Below are positions 6,750 through 16,816 of a stretch of DNA of 64,000 bases, one piece after another. Position numbers and translations under genes: made by a program. How positions within the stretch are numbered: position 1 is the first letter of the stretch; every line of letters begins with the position of its first letter. Origin of the DNA: Phycisphaerae bacterium (GTDB taxonomy: Bacteria; Planctomycetota; Phycisphaerae; UBA1845; Fen-1342); the NCBI GenBank assembly GCA_022072445.1, contig JAJVHV010000016.1:248001-312000 (forward strand), in the 5' to 3' direction. Under the pieces are notes generated by a model, which was not told the origin of the DNA, searched no databases, and was given only the letters and a program-made list of their open reading frames with translations.

Positions 6750-9668
6750 ATGGCGTTCGTCGACATCACCAGCGACCAGCATGCCATCTACGGCACGCAT
6801 TCGCATGCCGAGGAAGGCTTCGCCACGCGCGGCGGCACGTACCCGGCACAGCTCAAATGGTCCGACCTGCACCCGCCCGGCGTGAAAGTGCTGCCGAAGG
6901 GATCGCCGCCTGCCGGGCCGGGCGAGATCAACTGGGAGGACACGCTCGGCGGCAAGTTCGCCCTGGCCGTCGAGAAGCTCGAAGGCCTGCTTTATGCCGT
7001 GTTCGGCTCACGCCCCAACGGCAATCCGAAGCGCCAGTGGTACGACCGCCAGCATCCGCGCTGCCTGTGGGGACCGGAGATGTGGGAGCGGCGCCTGCTC
7101 ATGGGTCCGCTCGGCTGCCACGAGCAGGGTCAGTGCTGGGACTACCAGGAGGACGGCAAGGAATACGCGGCGCTCGGCGACGACCCGCCGTGCTGCGCAA
7201 TGCCGCGCCCCGAGGTTCCGATTCGCTCACGTTCGGGCGATCCCAACGGAGCATTCGGCACGGGCACGCACGACCGCACATATTTCCCCATCGGCAGCGT
7301 CAGCCGCGACTTCTCCAGTGAGCAGTTCGACCCTGAGGGCTATGGTTGGTTTGGTGCGACGCAGCCGGGCCGCACGGACGGCGTCGGGTACGAGGAAAAG
7401 GACGGCCAGTCGGTCACGTTCCGCTGGACCAAGCCCGCGGGCGTGCCCACGCCGACGACGATTCAGCTCTGGTGGAAGCGCCGCCTGCCGGGCAGTTCAT
7501 GGTCGGGCTGGGACGCGGTGACGATGACGCCCGCCGGCGACACGTACAGCGCGACGTGGGAGGCGCAGCCGCACGGGACCGAATTCCGCTGGTACATCAA
7601 ATACTTCTACAACGACCCCGATCCCGGCGATCCCGACATCACGAAGTTCGATCCGGGCGACGATGCCGCGCCGACGGATGAGCAGGCGTACTACCTGCAA
7701 TGGTTCACGCACTTCAACCCGTACATCTACGGCCTGCCCGAAATGCTGGAGAACTACGGCGGCGTGAACGTGCGACACGGGACCGACTTCTATCAGTTCG
7801 ACGGCGGCGAGACGATTCAGCCCGAGTTGATCAACATGTGCCGCTGGATTCTGTCGTGGTTCGGCGGCGATTGCTGCGGCGGCGAGTTCGACACCTGCGC
7901 CGAGACGGACGACCGCAGCGACGTGTTTCATCACAATCCGCGCTTCCGCGGCGGCGACGAAGGGCTGTGCTGCATCCCGATGCCGATCCGTTTCCGCTGG
8001 AGCGGATCGAACGTCCACCCGCACTACATGACCGGCGGCAAGGGGCTGGTCGGCGGATCGACGCCGGACCCGCGCCCGCTGCACAACCACCCGAGTCACA
8101 AGCCGCCGATGGGCGATGCGTGGGGCAGCGCCGCAGCGCGCAAGACGTGGCGCGGCATCAACATGCTCTACACCGACGACACCCACTTCGATAACCCGTT
8201 CTACGGCGGCGGCTATTCGTGGGGCACCGCGCCCGGCACGTTCATCCTGATGTACAAGCCGAACCACGACGAGCTGGCGCAGGTCTGGTCGAAATACCCG
8301 TCATGGGGCCTGCGCGCGGGCGACGTGATCGAGGCGGTTCACATCAAGGAAATCGTCGATGCCGTCGATTACCTGATCGACTACGGCGTCTGGTCCACGA
8401 TCCCGATCTGCACCCGCAAGCGCACGCCCGGTCAGTTCATGGGCCGGGACTGCGGCTACCACTACGCCCTCAACTACGCGGACTGCTACGGCACGTCCGG
8501 CGCGGAGTGGCGCGTCGGCTGCCAGAAGTGCTGCGCTAACTCCGAGGCGTGCTGGCCCTACGACCATGTCCTCGGCTTCTGGTATCACGAGTGGGGACCG
8601 GACTACGAGAACTCGTACACCGAATATCCCGACACCTGCGAGCCGTGGGGCACGCCGACCTGGGAGGAATGCACTCAGAATTGCGGCTCGGCCAAGTGCC
8701 ACATGATGGCCCGCAAGAGCGGCTACTCGCAGTATTCGCCCGAGAGCAATCCCGACTGCCCGTGCGACCGGCAGTACTGGGAGGACACGGTTTGCGATGG
8801 CTACGACCCGTTCGGCCTGTTTGGAAACGAGGGCGCGCCGGGCTGTGGCTACCACCGCACCGAGCAGGGTTGCCGCTCGTTCAACTGGGAGACACAGCAG
8901 TGCGAGGATGATCCACACGCCGGCTACAACTGCGTGCGGCGCGTCGAGGGGCTGAGCTATTTCGCCTGCACGCCGGATCAGTGCAACGCCGGATGGGATG
9001 CCAACCACGGCGGCCTGTTCAAGAAGAACCGTCTCGACCACGAATGGTGTCACGACGGAAACTGCGGTGGGTTGTTCTTCAAGGCGACGGGGCCGCCGGG
9101 GAACGAGTTCTCAGGCAACTGCCTGGGCGACATGTTCGGCTGCGGCACGCTGTATCCGCTCGGCGAAGATGACGGCCTCTGGTTCCACGAGGTCACCGGC
9201 ATTTACTGGCGCGGGCTCGTGCCAAGCTGGTACTCGGGCTGCGACGGCATGCCGGGCTGCAGTTCGGACTGTTCGTTCGGCGACACGCTGGTGCTGCCAC
9301 CGGAGATTCCCGGTTACGGCTACCACGGCACGAACGGCGAGCCGCTGTGCGCGCAGTACGTGGATGCGGTGAGCGGCTGCTTCTCCGCGTGGGCGGGTTC
9401 GGCCTGCTGCACCGGCCACATCTGCCACTGCTCACTCGGGAACTTCCCGGCGTGTAAGGGTGAGGCCGCATGGGTCGCCGTCGACTTGAACCTGGACGGA
9501 TCGAGCAAGCCGTACCGCAATTTCCCAGGCCGAAATGGCGACCTGCCGCCGTACACCGGGCGCGGCGTCCCGCGCCTGCGTGATTACGACCTGACGAAAG
9601 ACCCGGCGACGTGGATGCACGATTGCCCGTGCGAGACCTGGACAGGAGCGGGCCAATGCGTGATCTGA
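6750..9668 (+). CDS. Giant cysteine- and tryptophan-rich phage tail/fibre protein
   Basis: This 972-aa protein has nearly 50 cysteines, many as CC, CxC or CxxC pairs concentrated after residue 390, and a very high Trp/Tyr/Gly content. Around residues 215-300 there is a beta-sandwich-like section (VTFRWTKPAGVPTPTTIQLW) that could be a fibronectin-III/E-set domain. There is no signal peptide or membrane segment. Location at the distal end of the tail operon suggests a tail fibre or receptor-binding protein. The abundance of cysteine would imply disulphide or metal-stabilised modules, unusual for a cytoplasmically assembled virion. The family is not recognised. Confidence 0.55.
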   Translation: MAFVDITSDQHAIYGTHSHAEEGFATRGGTYPAQLKWSDLHPPGVKVLPKGSPPAGPGEINWEDTLGGKFALAVEKLEGLLYAVFGSRPNGNPKRQWYDRQHPRCLWGPEMWERRLLMGPLGCHEQGQCWDYQEDGKEYAALGDDPPCCAMPRPEVPIRSRSGDPNGAFGTGTHDRTYFPIGSVSRDFSSEQFDPEGYGWFGATQPGRTDGVGYEEKDGQSVTFRWTKPAGVPTPTTIQLWWKRRLPGSSWSGWDAVTMTPAGDTYSATWEAQPHGTEFRWYIKYFYNDPDPGDPDITKFDPGDDAAPTDEQAYYLQWFTHFNPYIYGLPEMLENYGGVNVRHGTDFYQFDGGETIQPELINMCRWILSWFGGDCCGGEFDTCAETDDRSDVFHHNPRFRGGDEGLCCIPMPIRFRWSGSNVHPHYMTGGKGLVGGSTPDPRPLHNHPSHKPPMGDAWGSAAARKTWRGINMLYTDDTHFDNPFYGGGYSWGTAPGTFILMYKPNHDELAQVWSKYPSWGLRAGDVIEAVHIKEIVDAVDYLIDYGVWSTIPICTRKRTPGQFMGRDCGYHYALNYADCYGTSGAEWRVGCQKCCANSEACWPYDHVLGFWYHEWGPDYENSYTEYPDTCEPWGTPTWEECTQNCGSAKCHMMARKSGYSQYSPESNPDCPCDRQYWEDTVCDGYDPFGLFGNEGAPGCGYHRTEQGCRSFNWETQQCEDDPHAGYNCVRRVEGLSYFACTPDQCNAGWDANHGGLFKKNRLDHEWCHDGNCGGLFFKATGPPGNEFSGNCLGDMFGCGTLYPLGEDDGLWFHEVTGIYWRGLVPSWYSGCDGMPGCSSDCSFGDTLVLPPEIPGYGYHGTNGEPLCAQYVDAVSGCFSAWAGSACCTGHICHCSLGNFPACKGEAAWVAVDLNLDGSSKPYRNFPGRNGDLPPYTGRGVPRLRDYDLTKDPATWMHDCPCETWTGAGQCVI

Positions 9669-10354
9669 ACCAGCTCGTCTCGCTCGAACCGACTGGCGTC
9701 GCCGCGCCCGGCTACGAGTACCTGCTCGTTCGCGGCGTACCCGCGGCCCGGCTGGATGCGCTGATCCCGCTGTTCGACCTGCGATTCGATGACGACGAGC
9801 GCCGCGTCGTGTTCCCGGTGCGCGAGACCGGCAAGGATCTCGGCTACACGGCCCGCGCGATCGATTCGAACGAACGGAAGCGCTGGCTGAGTCACCCGGT
9901 CGAGGGCGGGCACAAGACCGTCATCTACGAGCCGGACCGCGTCCTGGCCGGCGGCGACACGCTGTTCATCGTCGAGGGGCCGTTCGACGCGGTGATGGTC
10001 ACGGCGGCGATGCAGCCGGGCAACGACTCGGTCGCGACGGCGTTTTTCGGGTCGCTGCCGACGGTTGAGCAGCTCGCGTACATCACCGCCGCGATCCCGC
10101 TGTTTCGCATGGTTTACGTGATGCTCGACGCGAACGTGTACGGCCGATGCCGGCGCCTCGCGCAGGAGCTCGCGCTGGTGACCGGCGCGCCCAACCTCGG
10201 CTCGATCAACATCGGCATCGAGAACCGCGACCCCGGCGCGACGCGTTTCGAGGAGCTGGAGGCGCTGGTCGAGTTCGCGTCGGCGTCGTGGCAGACGGAG
10301 ATCCGCTGGATGTGGGAACGCCGGCTCGTGTTCACGGGCGGCGGGAAGGAGTGA
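9656..10354 (+). CDS. TOPRIM-domain protein (primase-like)
   Basis: The 232-aa protein starts at ATG 9656 with CAGGAGC upstream, overlapping the giant protein by 13 bp. The core shows a TOPRIM fold: LFIVEGPFDAVMVTAAM supplies the catalytic Glu (E-G-x-x-DA), and YVMLDANVYG occupies the position of the acidic second motif. The N-terminal part (GYEYLLVRGVPAARLDALIP) resembles the region before TOPRIM in phage primase-like proteins. No zinc finger or helicase is present, so it is at most a stand-alone primase/nuclease catalytic domain. Its location in a tail operon is odd. Confidence 0.6.
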   Translation: MRDLNQLVSLEPTGVAAPGYEYLLVRGVPAARLDALIPLFDLRFDDDERRVVFPVRETGKDLGYTARAIDSNERKRWLSHPVEGGHKTVIYEPDRVLAGGDTLFIVEGPFDAVMVTAAMQPGNDSVATAFFGSLPTVEQLAYITAAIPLFRMVYVMLDANVYGRCRRLAQELALVTGAPNLGSINIGIENRDPGATRFEELEALVEFASASWQTEIRWMWERRLVFTGGGKE

Positions 10355-10359
10355 CGGCG

Positions 10360-10686
10360 ATGCCGGTCGTATCGATCAACGTCGGCCCGAAACGAGTCCA
10401 CCTGACGGCGTACTGTCCCGACGACGAGCTGGGCCTGCTCGCCTGCGATTTCGTCCTGGCCCGCGCCGCCGAGCTGCTCGATGGCACGAGCGAGGAAGAG
10501 ATGCGGCGCTGGCTGATCGAACGCGACCCCGAGATCGCCGAGCTGTTCGGCAAGCTCGACGCCGGCTGGAAGCTGCCGAAGAACAGCGAGTTCACCGTGG
10601 ACCCGAGCAACGCCCCGGCGGAGGCGCGGATCGTCCGCCATCTGCTGCGGGAGCGACTTGAACAGTGCCAAAGGCACGGAGGCTGA
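10360..10686 (+). CDS. Uncharacterised small phage protein
   Basis: This 108-aa protein starts at ATG 10360 preceded by GGAAGGAGTGACGGCG. It is acidic and probably alpha/beta, with SEEEMRRWLIERDPEIAELFGKLD in the middle. It lies 5 bp after the TOPRIM gene and 3 bp before the next gene, so it is part of the same transcript. I recognise no family. Confidence 0.55.
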   Translation: MPVVSINVGPKRVHLTAYCPDDELGLLACDFVLARAAELLDGTSEEEMRRWLIERDPEIAELFGKLDAGWKLPKNSEFTVDPSNAPAEARIVRHLLRERLEQCQRHGG

Positions 10687-10689
10687 AAC

Positions 10690-11223
10690 GTGATAAGCAT
10701 CTACGAGATTCACGGCTGGTCCGACATGGCGGCGTTCCTCGCGTGGACGCTGGCGGTGTGTGCGATCGCCAAGGCGCTCTTCGGCTCGATGCCGGCGGCG
10801 GAACTGCAGTACCGCTTCTCCCTGCGCGATGCGCCGCGACGGCAGCGCATGAACAGGCTGAATTGGGAGATCAGCAATCGAATCAAGTGGGACGAGGACG
10901 TCGCCCGCCGCTCGGCGCACGCGGCCAAGCAGCCGCTATCCGATGCGGAGATCGAGTCGCGGCATGTCGAATTGCAGCAGCTCGCGAGGTCGTCGCTGGC
11001 GTGGCGAGCGTTCACCTACTTCATGGGCTGCTTCGCCTGCCAGGCGTTCTGGACGGCGCTGGTGGTGTTTGCCTTTACACGCGGTCTGTCCGATCCCGCT
11101 GCCGGTCTGCTCACAGCGGCGGCTTTCTCTGGCGCTGCGGTGCCGTTATTGAACCGAATCGGCAGCGCGCCATCGGCAACCAAGACCCCCTCAAGGCAGG
11201 GCTGTAAGAACTGCAACGCGTGA
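10690..11223 (+). CDS. Membrane protein with CxxC, last gene of the tail operon
   Basis: This 177-aa protein uses GTG 10690. An N-terminal hydrophobic segment (FLAWTLAVCAIAKALFG) is followed by a charged helical middle. A second hydrophobic region contains GCFACQAFWTALVVFAF and then an alanine-rich segment, so two or three membrane spans are likely. The C terminus carries CKNCNA. The membrane-edge cysteine pair followed by an aromatic span recalls DUF1360-type small membrane proteins, but that is weak. A holin-like role is conceivable; nothing in the sequence proves it. Confidence 0.5.
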   Translation: MISIYEIHGWSDMAAFLAWTLAVCAIAKALFGSMPAAELQYRFSLRDAPRRQRMNRLNWEISNRIKWDEDVARRSAHAAKQPLSDAEIESRHVELQQLARSSLAWRAFTYFMGCFACQAFWTALVVFAFTRGLSDPAAGLLTAAAFSGAAVPLLNRIGSAPSATKTPSRQGCKNCNA

Positions 11224-11242
11224 GCGACCCGCGGGCCGCACG

Positions 11243-11248
11243 TATAAT
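11243..11248 (+). promoter_or_regulatory. Candidate -10 hexamer of the histidine-kinase operon
   Basis: A perfect TATAAT lies in the 75-bp gap between the tail operon and the kinase gene, 51 bp before the kinase ATG. No convincing -35 TTGACA lies 16-18 bp upstream, so this is a candidate only. Confidence 0.4.
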
Positions 11249-11298
11249 CGCGACACGTGTCGAGCTAGAGAGCCGGGCTGCTTCCGAGGCCAGGGTCC

Positions 11299-12435
11299 AT
11301 GAAGCGCGAACAGCCTACAAAGCCCGATGAGCCAGCGTCCAGGCTCCGGGAGCGAGTGAAGGAACTAGGTTGCCTCTACGACGTATCTCAAATCATGGTG
11401 GACGCCGGGCTTACACGCGATGAGCGGCTCCGGAGGATCGTGGCCGTGCTGCCGCGCGCGTGGCGTTTCCCCGATACAGCCGTCGCTCGCATAACGCTGG
11501 ATGGCGAACGATTCGAAAGTCCGAGCTATGAACAGGTGGGCGCCGCTCAGCAGGCCGACTTGGTCGTGGAAGGCGTTCGGAGAGGCTCGGTCGAAGTCGG
11601 CTACCTATCAACCCCGCCTGCCGATCCGAGCGCCCCGTTCCTGCCGGAGGAAGACCAGCTTCTCGCGAACGTCGCCCGGCAAGTCTCGCTGTTCCTAACC
11701 CGAGAAGAGGGCGCCGCGCGTCGCGCGATGCTTGAGGAGCAATTGCGTCATGCCGATCGTTTGGCGACCATCGGGCAGCTCGCGGCGGGCGTCGCGCATG
11801 AGATGAACGAACCGCTGAGCAGCGTGCTGGGACTCGCGCAGTTGGCGCTCAAGGCGCCGGAACTGCCGCAAACCGTGATCGACGACTTGCGTGGAATCGT
11901 CGCGGCGTCGTTACGTGCTCGCGAAATCGTGAAGAAGCTGCTGCTCTTCGCGCGACAGACGCCGCCCCGCAAGTCGCGAGTGACGCTGAACGAGATCGTC
12001 GAAGACGCCCTGTTTCTGCTGGAGGCGGGGTGCGAGAAGCAGGGAATCCGATTGCTTCGAGAGCTCGCCGCCGGGCTTCCGACCGTTGAAGCCGACCCGC
12101 TCCAGATTCGGCAGGTGATCGTGAACCTAACCGTCAACGCGATGCAGGCGATCGACGCAGAAGGGACTGTCTCGGTTGAGACGCGTTCAGACGGACGCCA
12201 CGTCGTGCTCTCCGTCGCCGACACGGGCCACGGCATGAGCCCGGAAACACTCAGTAGGATCTTCAATCCGTTTTTCACGACCAAGGATGTCGGCGTGGGA
12301 ACGGGGCTGGGACTGGCGGTCGTGCATGGGATCGTCACCGCGCACGGTGGTACGATTGAAGTGGAGAGCGTTCAGGGAAAGGGAAGCCGGTTCATCGTTC
12401 GGTTGCCGGTCGAAACTGCCGCAGCGACCACGTGA
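11299..12435 (+). CDS. Soluble sensor histidine kinase (NtrB-type)
   Basis: The 378-aa protein has no membrane segment. Residues 15-140 form a GAF-like sensor domain (beginning KELGCLYDVSQIMVDAG), followed by a coiled-coil linker, an HisKA dimerisation helix with phospho-acceptor H167 in AAGVAHEMNEPLSSVLG, and an HATPase domain. The N box is VNLTVNAMQAI, the G1 box ADTGHGMS and the G2 box GTGLGLAVV. HEMNEPL deviates slightly from the common HEINNPL. It lies 11 bp upstream of a sigma-54 response regulator, its evident partner. It senses a cytoplasmic signal, identity unknown. Confidence 0.9.
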   Translation: MKREQPTKPDEPASRLRERVKELGCLYDVSQIMVDAGLTRDERLRRIVAVLPRAWRFPDTAVARITLDGERFESPSYEQVGAAQQADLVVEGVRRGSVEVGYLSTPPADPSAPFLPEEDQLLANVARQVSLFLTREEGAARRAMLEEQLRHADRLATIGQLAAGVAHEMNEPLSSVLGLAQLALKAPELPQTVIDDLRGIVAASLRAREIVKKLLLFARQTPPRKSRVTLNEIVEDALFLLEAGCEKQGIRLLRELAAGLPTVEADPLQIRQVIVNLTVNAMQAIDAEGTVSVETRSDGRHVVLSVADTGHGMSPETLSRIFNPFFTTKDVGVGTGLGLAVVHGIVTAHGGTIEVESVQGKGSRFIVRLPVETAAATT

Positions 12436-12446
12436 GAGGTCGTTCG

Positions 12447-13799
<1,353 letters not shown>

Positions 13800-13809
13800 A
13801 TTAGGCCAG

Positions 13810-13828
13810 GCGGTACAAGAAGTACCGC
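13810..13828 (+). terminator. Hairpin after the two-component operon
   Basis: A 7-bp perfect inverted repeat, GCGGTAC (13810-13816) and GTACCGC (13822-13828) with a 5-nt loop, begins 10 bp after the regulator stop. There is no T-tract, so its role in termination is uncertain. Confidence 0.3.
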
Positions 13829-13981
13829 TGGTTCAGATCGCCCCGCGCCGCAACATGCTCCCTGCGCCGCGGCGCAACCGATCTGTGACCCCGCGCATTC
13901 GCTGCAAGTTGCGCCTATCTCACGTGTTATGGCACGCCGACGAGAATACCCATGTCGAGTCGCAACCGAGCCCATCGCGCC

Positions 13982-13997
13982 TGGCACGCTGAATGTA
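13982..13997 (+). promoter_or_regulatory. Candidate sigma-54 promoter of the gdhA operon
   Basis: The -24 element TGGCACG is exact, followed by N4 and ATGTA at the -12 position. GG and the -12 dinucleotide are separated by exactly 10 bp, but that dinucleotide is GT instead of GC. It lies 52 bp before the first gene of the stress island and directly downstream of an NtrC-type activator gene. A 14-bp palindrome TGCGCCGCGGCGCA at 13863-13876, about 110 bp upstream, is a possible activator site. Confidence 0.5.
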
Positions 13998-14006
13998 ATG
14001 CAGTCA

Positions 14007-14037
14007 CTCGTCACCGCCGTAGATCGGTGATGACGAG
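14007..14037 (+). promoter_or_regulatory. Leader hairpin in the gdhA operon 5' UTR
   Basis: CTCGTCACCG pairs with CGGT...GACGAG (14025-14037), interrupted by a GAT bulge, with an 8-nt loop. It lies between the candidate sigma-54 promoter and the first ATG and ends just before the Shine-Dalgarno region (GAGGAGAAACTGCA), so it could influence translation or mRNA stability. Confidence 0.4.
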
Positions 14038-14048
14038 GAGAAACTGCA

Positions 14049-14261
14049 ATGCCGCGCCGCGATACCTGCGAAGTTTCAGAGCCCAGTCATGAACTGCGGG
14101 CATGGCGCCCGGACGCGTCGGATTGGAACCCACGCGCCGCGATCGCACTGATCGAAGAGGCACGGCGCGTCGGGCTCTGTGTCACGTGCGACCACGCGCC
14201 AACCTGTTCCTATCGCCAGCGTCAGCCCGGGCCGGTGCTGCACTGTGAAGAGTTCGCTTAG
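14049..14261 (+). CDS. Small four-cysteine protein, probable metal/Fe-S binder
   Basis: This 70-aa protein starts at ATG with GAGGAG upstream. The C-terminal half has GLCVTCDHAPTCSY and LHCEEF, a CxxC-x5-C...C arrangement ending CEEF. That pattern recurs in small bacterial proteins of unknown function, probably binding zinc or an Fe-S cluster. It is the first gene of the operon with glutamate dehydrogenase and lies just behind the candidate sigma-54 promoter. Function unknown. Confidence 0.65.
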   Translation: MPRRDTCEVSEPSHELRAWRPDASDWNPRAAIALIEEARRVGLCVTCDHAPTCSYRQRQPGPVLHCEEFA

Positions 14262-14302
14262 TGGCTGAGCGACCGAGGCCTTCGCTCTTAGAGGAAACAG
14301 CA

Positions 14303-15679
14303 ATGATAACGCAAACGACGTACGCCCCATCAAACGCGGATTCGCACTCGGCATCGACCGAGGCTGCGACGCGGACGCCCCCGTTGATGCGTCTTGAGCA
14401 AGAGCAGGCGCGGCCGCACCAGGATGAACAGGGGCTGTTCGACACCGTCCTGGCGCAGTTCAACCAGGCGGCCGACATACTCGGCTTGGACCCCGGCGTT
14501 CGAGAGATTCTCGAACGACCGAAGAATGAGATCGTTGTCAATTTTCCGGTGCGCCTGGACGACGGACGCATCGAGACGTTCGCCGGCTATCGCGTTCAGC
14601 ACAACGACGTCCTGGGTCCGTTCAAAGGCGGCCTGCGCTACCACCCCCAGGTGAATGCGGACGAGGCGCGCGCGCTCGCGGCCTGGATGACGTGGAAGTG
14701 CGCCGTCGCCGGCGTTCCATTCGGCGGAGCCAAGGGCGGGATTCAGATCGATCCCAGCGCCTACTCCCCGGGTGAGATTGAACGGATCACGCGCCGCTTC
14801 GTGTACGCGCTGGGCGACAACATCGGGCCGGACTACGACATTCCGGCGCCGGACGTGAACACGAACGCGCAGATCATGGCGTGGATTCTCGATACGTATC
14901 TCTCGACGCGCCCGGCGCACGAGCGTCAGCGCAACCTCCACGTTGTCACCGGCAAGCCGGTCGCGGCTGGCGGGAGCGCCGGTCGCGAGAAGGCCACGGG
15001 CCAGGGCGTCGCGTTCGTCGTCGAGGAGTGGGCCACGGAGAACAATGTCGCGTTGGACGGCCTGACGTTCATGGTGCAGGGATTCGGCAACGTCGGTTCG
15101 TGGGCTGCGAGGCTGCTGGCGCGGCGTGGCGCGCGGCTGGTGGCCGTGCAGGACGTTACCGGCGCGGTCCGAAACGATCGCGGGATCGACCCCGAGGAAC
15201 TGCTCGCGCACGTCCGACGATTCGGCGGCGTGGAAGGCTACTCACAGGCCGAAGCGATCACGCACCGTGACTTCTTCGAGACCGCGGCTGACGTGTTCAT
15301 TCCCGCGGCGCTGGAGAACCAGATCACGGCGAGGACGGCTCCGTGGCTCAAGGTGCGGCTCGTCGTCGAGGCTGCCAACGGCCCGACGGACGTCGCCGGC
15401 GACATGGTACTGAGTCGCAATGGTGTCGAATTGCTGCCGGACATTCTGTGCAACACCGGCGGCGTCATCGTGAGCTACTTCGAGTGGCTCCAGAACAAGC
15501 GACACGAGGCCTGGGACCTTGAGGATGTCGACGCGCGCCTGAAAAAAATGATCACCGGCGCCTACCAGATGGTGCGACGCACGGAGAGGGAGTCGGTCGT
15601 CGATGCACGTACAGCGGCCTACATCCTGGCGCTCCAACGGTTGGAGCATGCGTACAAGCAGCGAGGCATTTTCCCCTAG
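14303..15679 (+). CDS. gdhA: Glutamate dehydrogenase (Glu/Leu/Phe/Val dehydrogenase family)
   Basis: The 458-aa cytoplasmic enzyme interconverts glutamate and 2-oxoglutarate plus ammonium. The dimerisation/catalytic domain shows GPFKGGLRYHP, the Lys-bearing KCAVAGVPFGGAKGG and the D-x-PAPDVNTN loop. The Rossmann domain shows VQGFGNVGSWAA. ATG 14303 follows AGGAAACAGCA and is preferred to GTG 14261, which overlaps the previous stop. The first 45 residues are a low-complexity extension. It belongs with a nitrogen-type two-component system and stress genes, so nitrogen assimilation or catabolism under that regulator is likely. Cofactor preference is not assigned. Confidence 0.93.
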   Translation: MITQTTYAPSNADSHSASTEAATRTPPLMRLEQEQARPHQDEQGLFDTVLAQFNQAADILGLDPGVREILERPKNEIVVNFPVRLDDGRIETFAGYRVQHNDVLGPFKGGLRYHPQVNADEARALAAWMTWKCAVAGVPFGGAKGGIQIDPSAYSPGEIERITRRFVYALGDNIGPDYDIPAPDVNTNAQIMAWILDTYLSTRPAHERQRNLHVVTGKPVAAGGSAGREKATGQGVAFVVEEWATENNVALDGLTFMVQGFGNVGSWAARLLARRGARLVAVQDVTGAVRNDRGIDPEELLAHVRRFGGVEGYSQAEAITHRDFFETAADVFIPAALENQITARTAPWLKVRLVVEAANGPTDVAGDMVLSRNGVELLPDILCNTGGVIVSYFEWLQNKRHEAWDLEDVDARLKKMITGAYQMVRRTERESVVDARTAAYILALQRLEHAYKQRGIFP

Positions 15680-15692
15680 TGAGGGTGATGAA

Positions 15693-16109
15693 ATGAGCAA
15701 GCGCAAGATCCTCATCACCGACCGGGATATGCAGCGCCTGCGCGAGCTGCTGCGCGTCACGAGCGACCCATACGGCAAGGACCGGCCGTACCTCGAAGTT
15801 CTGCGTACGGAGCTGGATCGCGCCAAGGTCGTGGCCGCTGACAACATCGATGCCGACGTGGTCACGATGAACTCCACGGTGCGCGTGCGCGATCCTGAGA
15901 ATGGCCGCAGCACGGCGCTGACGCTCGTGTTCCCCGAGAACGCCGACCCGCAGGCGGACCGTATCTCGGTGATCGCGCCCTTGGGCGCTGCGCTGCTGGG
16001 ATATCGCGTGGGTGATCGAGTCTCGTTCCGGGTGCCCACGGGATTGCGAACGTGTGAGATTCTGGAAGTGCTGTACCAGCCTGAGGCCGCGGGCGACCTA
16101 CATCTGTAG
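15693..16109 (+). CDS. Rnk/GreA-C-terminal-fold protein, copy 1
   Basis: This 138-aa protein starts at ATG 15693, preceded by GTGAGGGTGATGAA. The N-terminal half is a short coiled coil (RDMQRLRELLRV, then LRTELDRAKVV). The C-terminal half is the FKBP-like GreA/GreB C-terminal domain: VVTMNSTVRVRD, LVFPENAD, ISVIAPLGAALLGYRVGD. This is the layout of Rnk, regulator of nucleoside diphosphate kinase, which binds RNA polymerase. A second copy lies at 24076; both end in VLYQPEAAGD-x-HL. Confidence 0.85.
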   Translation: MSKRKILITDRDMQRLRELLRVTSDPYGKDRPYLEVLRTELDRAKVVAADNIDADVVTMNSTVRVRDPENGRSTALTLVFPENADPQADRISVIAPLGAALLGYRVGDRVSFRVPTGLRTCEILEVLYQPEAAGDLHL

Positions 16110-16169
16110 GCGGGCCAGCAGGTCGTTGACTTTCGACGGAGAAATCAGACGTCACGAAGGAGATTTGAA

Positions 16170-16433
16170 ATGGCGAGAAGAGGTATGACACGACGCGAAC
16201 TGGAACCAATCAGCTGTGCGACCGAAGCGGCGGAGTTCAGTGTGAATCCGCATGGTACAGACCGGGTGCGCTACCGGGCGTACGAGCTCTACTTGGAGCG
16301 CTGTCGCAGCGGCGAGACCGGCGATGCGCTGTCTGACTGGGTTACGGCTGAGCACCAGCTGAGAGAAGCCGAGGGCCAGGGCGAGCAGGAGGCGACTGCT
16401 AGTGCCGACGAGTTCGGAGGAACCGGGATATGA
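16170..16433 (+). CDS. DUF2934 family protein
   Basis: This 87-aa protein has ATG after CGAAGGAGATTTGAA. The conserved core RVRYRAYELYLERCRSGETG followed by ALSDWVTAEHQL matches the short DUF2934 helix pair found in many Proteobacteria and Planctomycetes; its function is unknown. The stop overlaps the next ATG by 4 bp, so the two are translationally coupled. Confidence 0.75.
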   Translation: MARRGMTRRELEPISCATEAAEFSVNPHGTDRVRYRAYELYLERCRSGETGDALSDWVTAEHQLREAEGQGEQEATASADEFGGTGI

Positions 16434-16816
16434 CAAGCGACGCCCACCCCGGCGTGACGGCCGAGCTGGCACAGAAGCGCCGCCAGCTCGCGCCAAACGT
16501 CTTCCGAGCGTTTCGCGAATTCAGCGCTCAGGTCTTCGGGCCGGGCGTTCTTCCGGCCAAGGTGAAGGAGCTGGTCGCGGTCGGTGTCGCCCACGTTACG
16601 CAGTGCCCGTACTGCATCGAGGCACACGCGCGGCGCGCGCGGGCGGAGGGCGCCAGTGAGGAGGAGCTGATGGAGACGATTTGGATCGCCGCAGAAATGC
16701 GGGCCGGCGCGGCGTTCGCGCACTCGTGGATCGCACTTCGCACCGGCCAAACAGACAAAGGAGCGGGCTCAGGTCACGGCCCGAACGGAGAGGTCGATGA
16801 ATCGCGTCCCGACTAA
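16430..16816 (+). CDS. AhpD-like / carboxymuconolactone decarboxylase family protein
   Basis: The 128-aa helical protein contains the catalytic CxxC and His of AhpD-type peroxidase partners in TQCPYCIEAHARRARAEGAS, preceded by LPAKVKELVAVGVAHV. Such proteins reduce peroxides or act in alkylhydroperoxide metabolism. It overlaps the preceding and following genes, fitting the redox-stress theme of the operon. The C-terminal tail beyond residue 110 is low complexity. Confidence 0.85.
   Translation: MTSDAHPGVTAELAQKRRQLAPNVFRAFREFSAQVFGPGVLPAKVKELVAVGVAHVTQCPYCIEAHARRARAEGASEEELMETIWIAAEMRAGAAFAHSWIALRTGQTDKGAGSGHGPNGEVDESRPD

Noticed and set aside
13935-13950. Another TGGCACG between the activator and the gdhA operon
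   Set aside because: GG is not followed at 10 bp by GC or GT (the dinucleotide is AG), so it does not qualify as a sigma-54 promoter.
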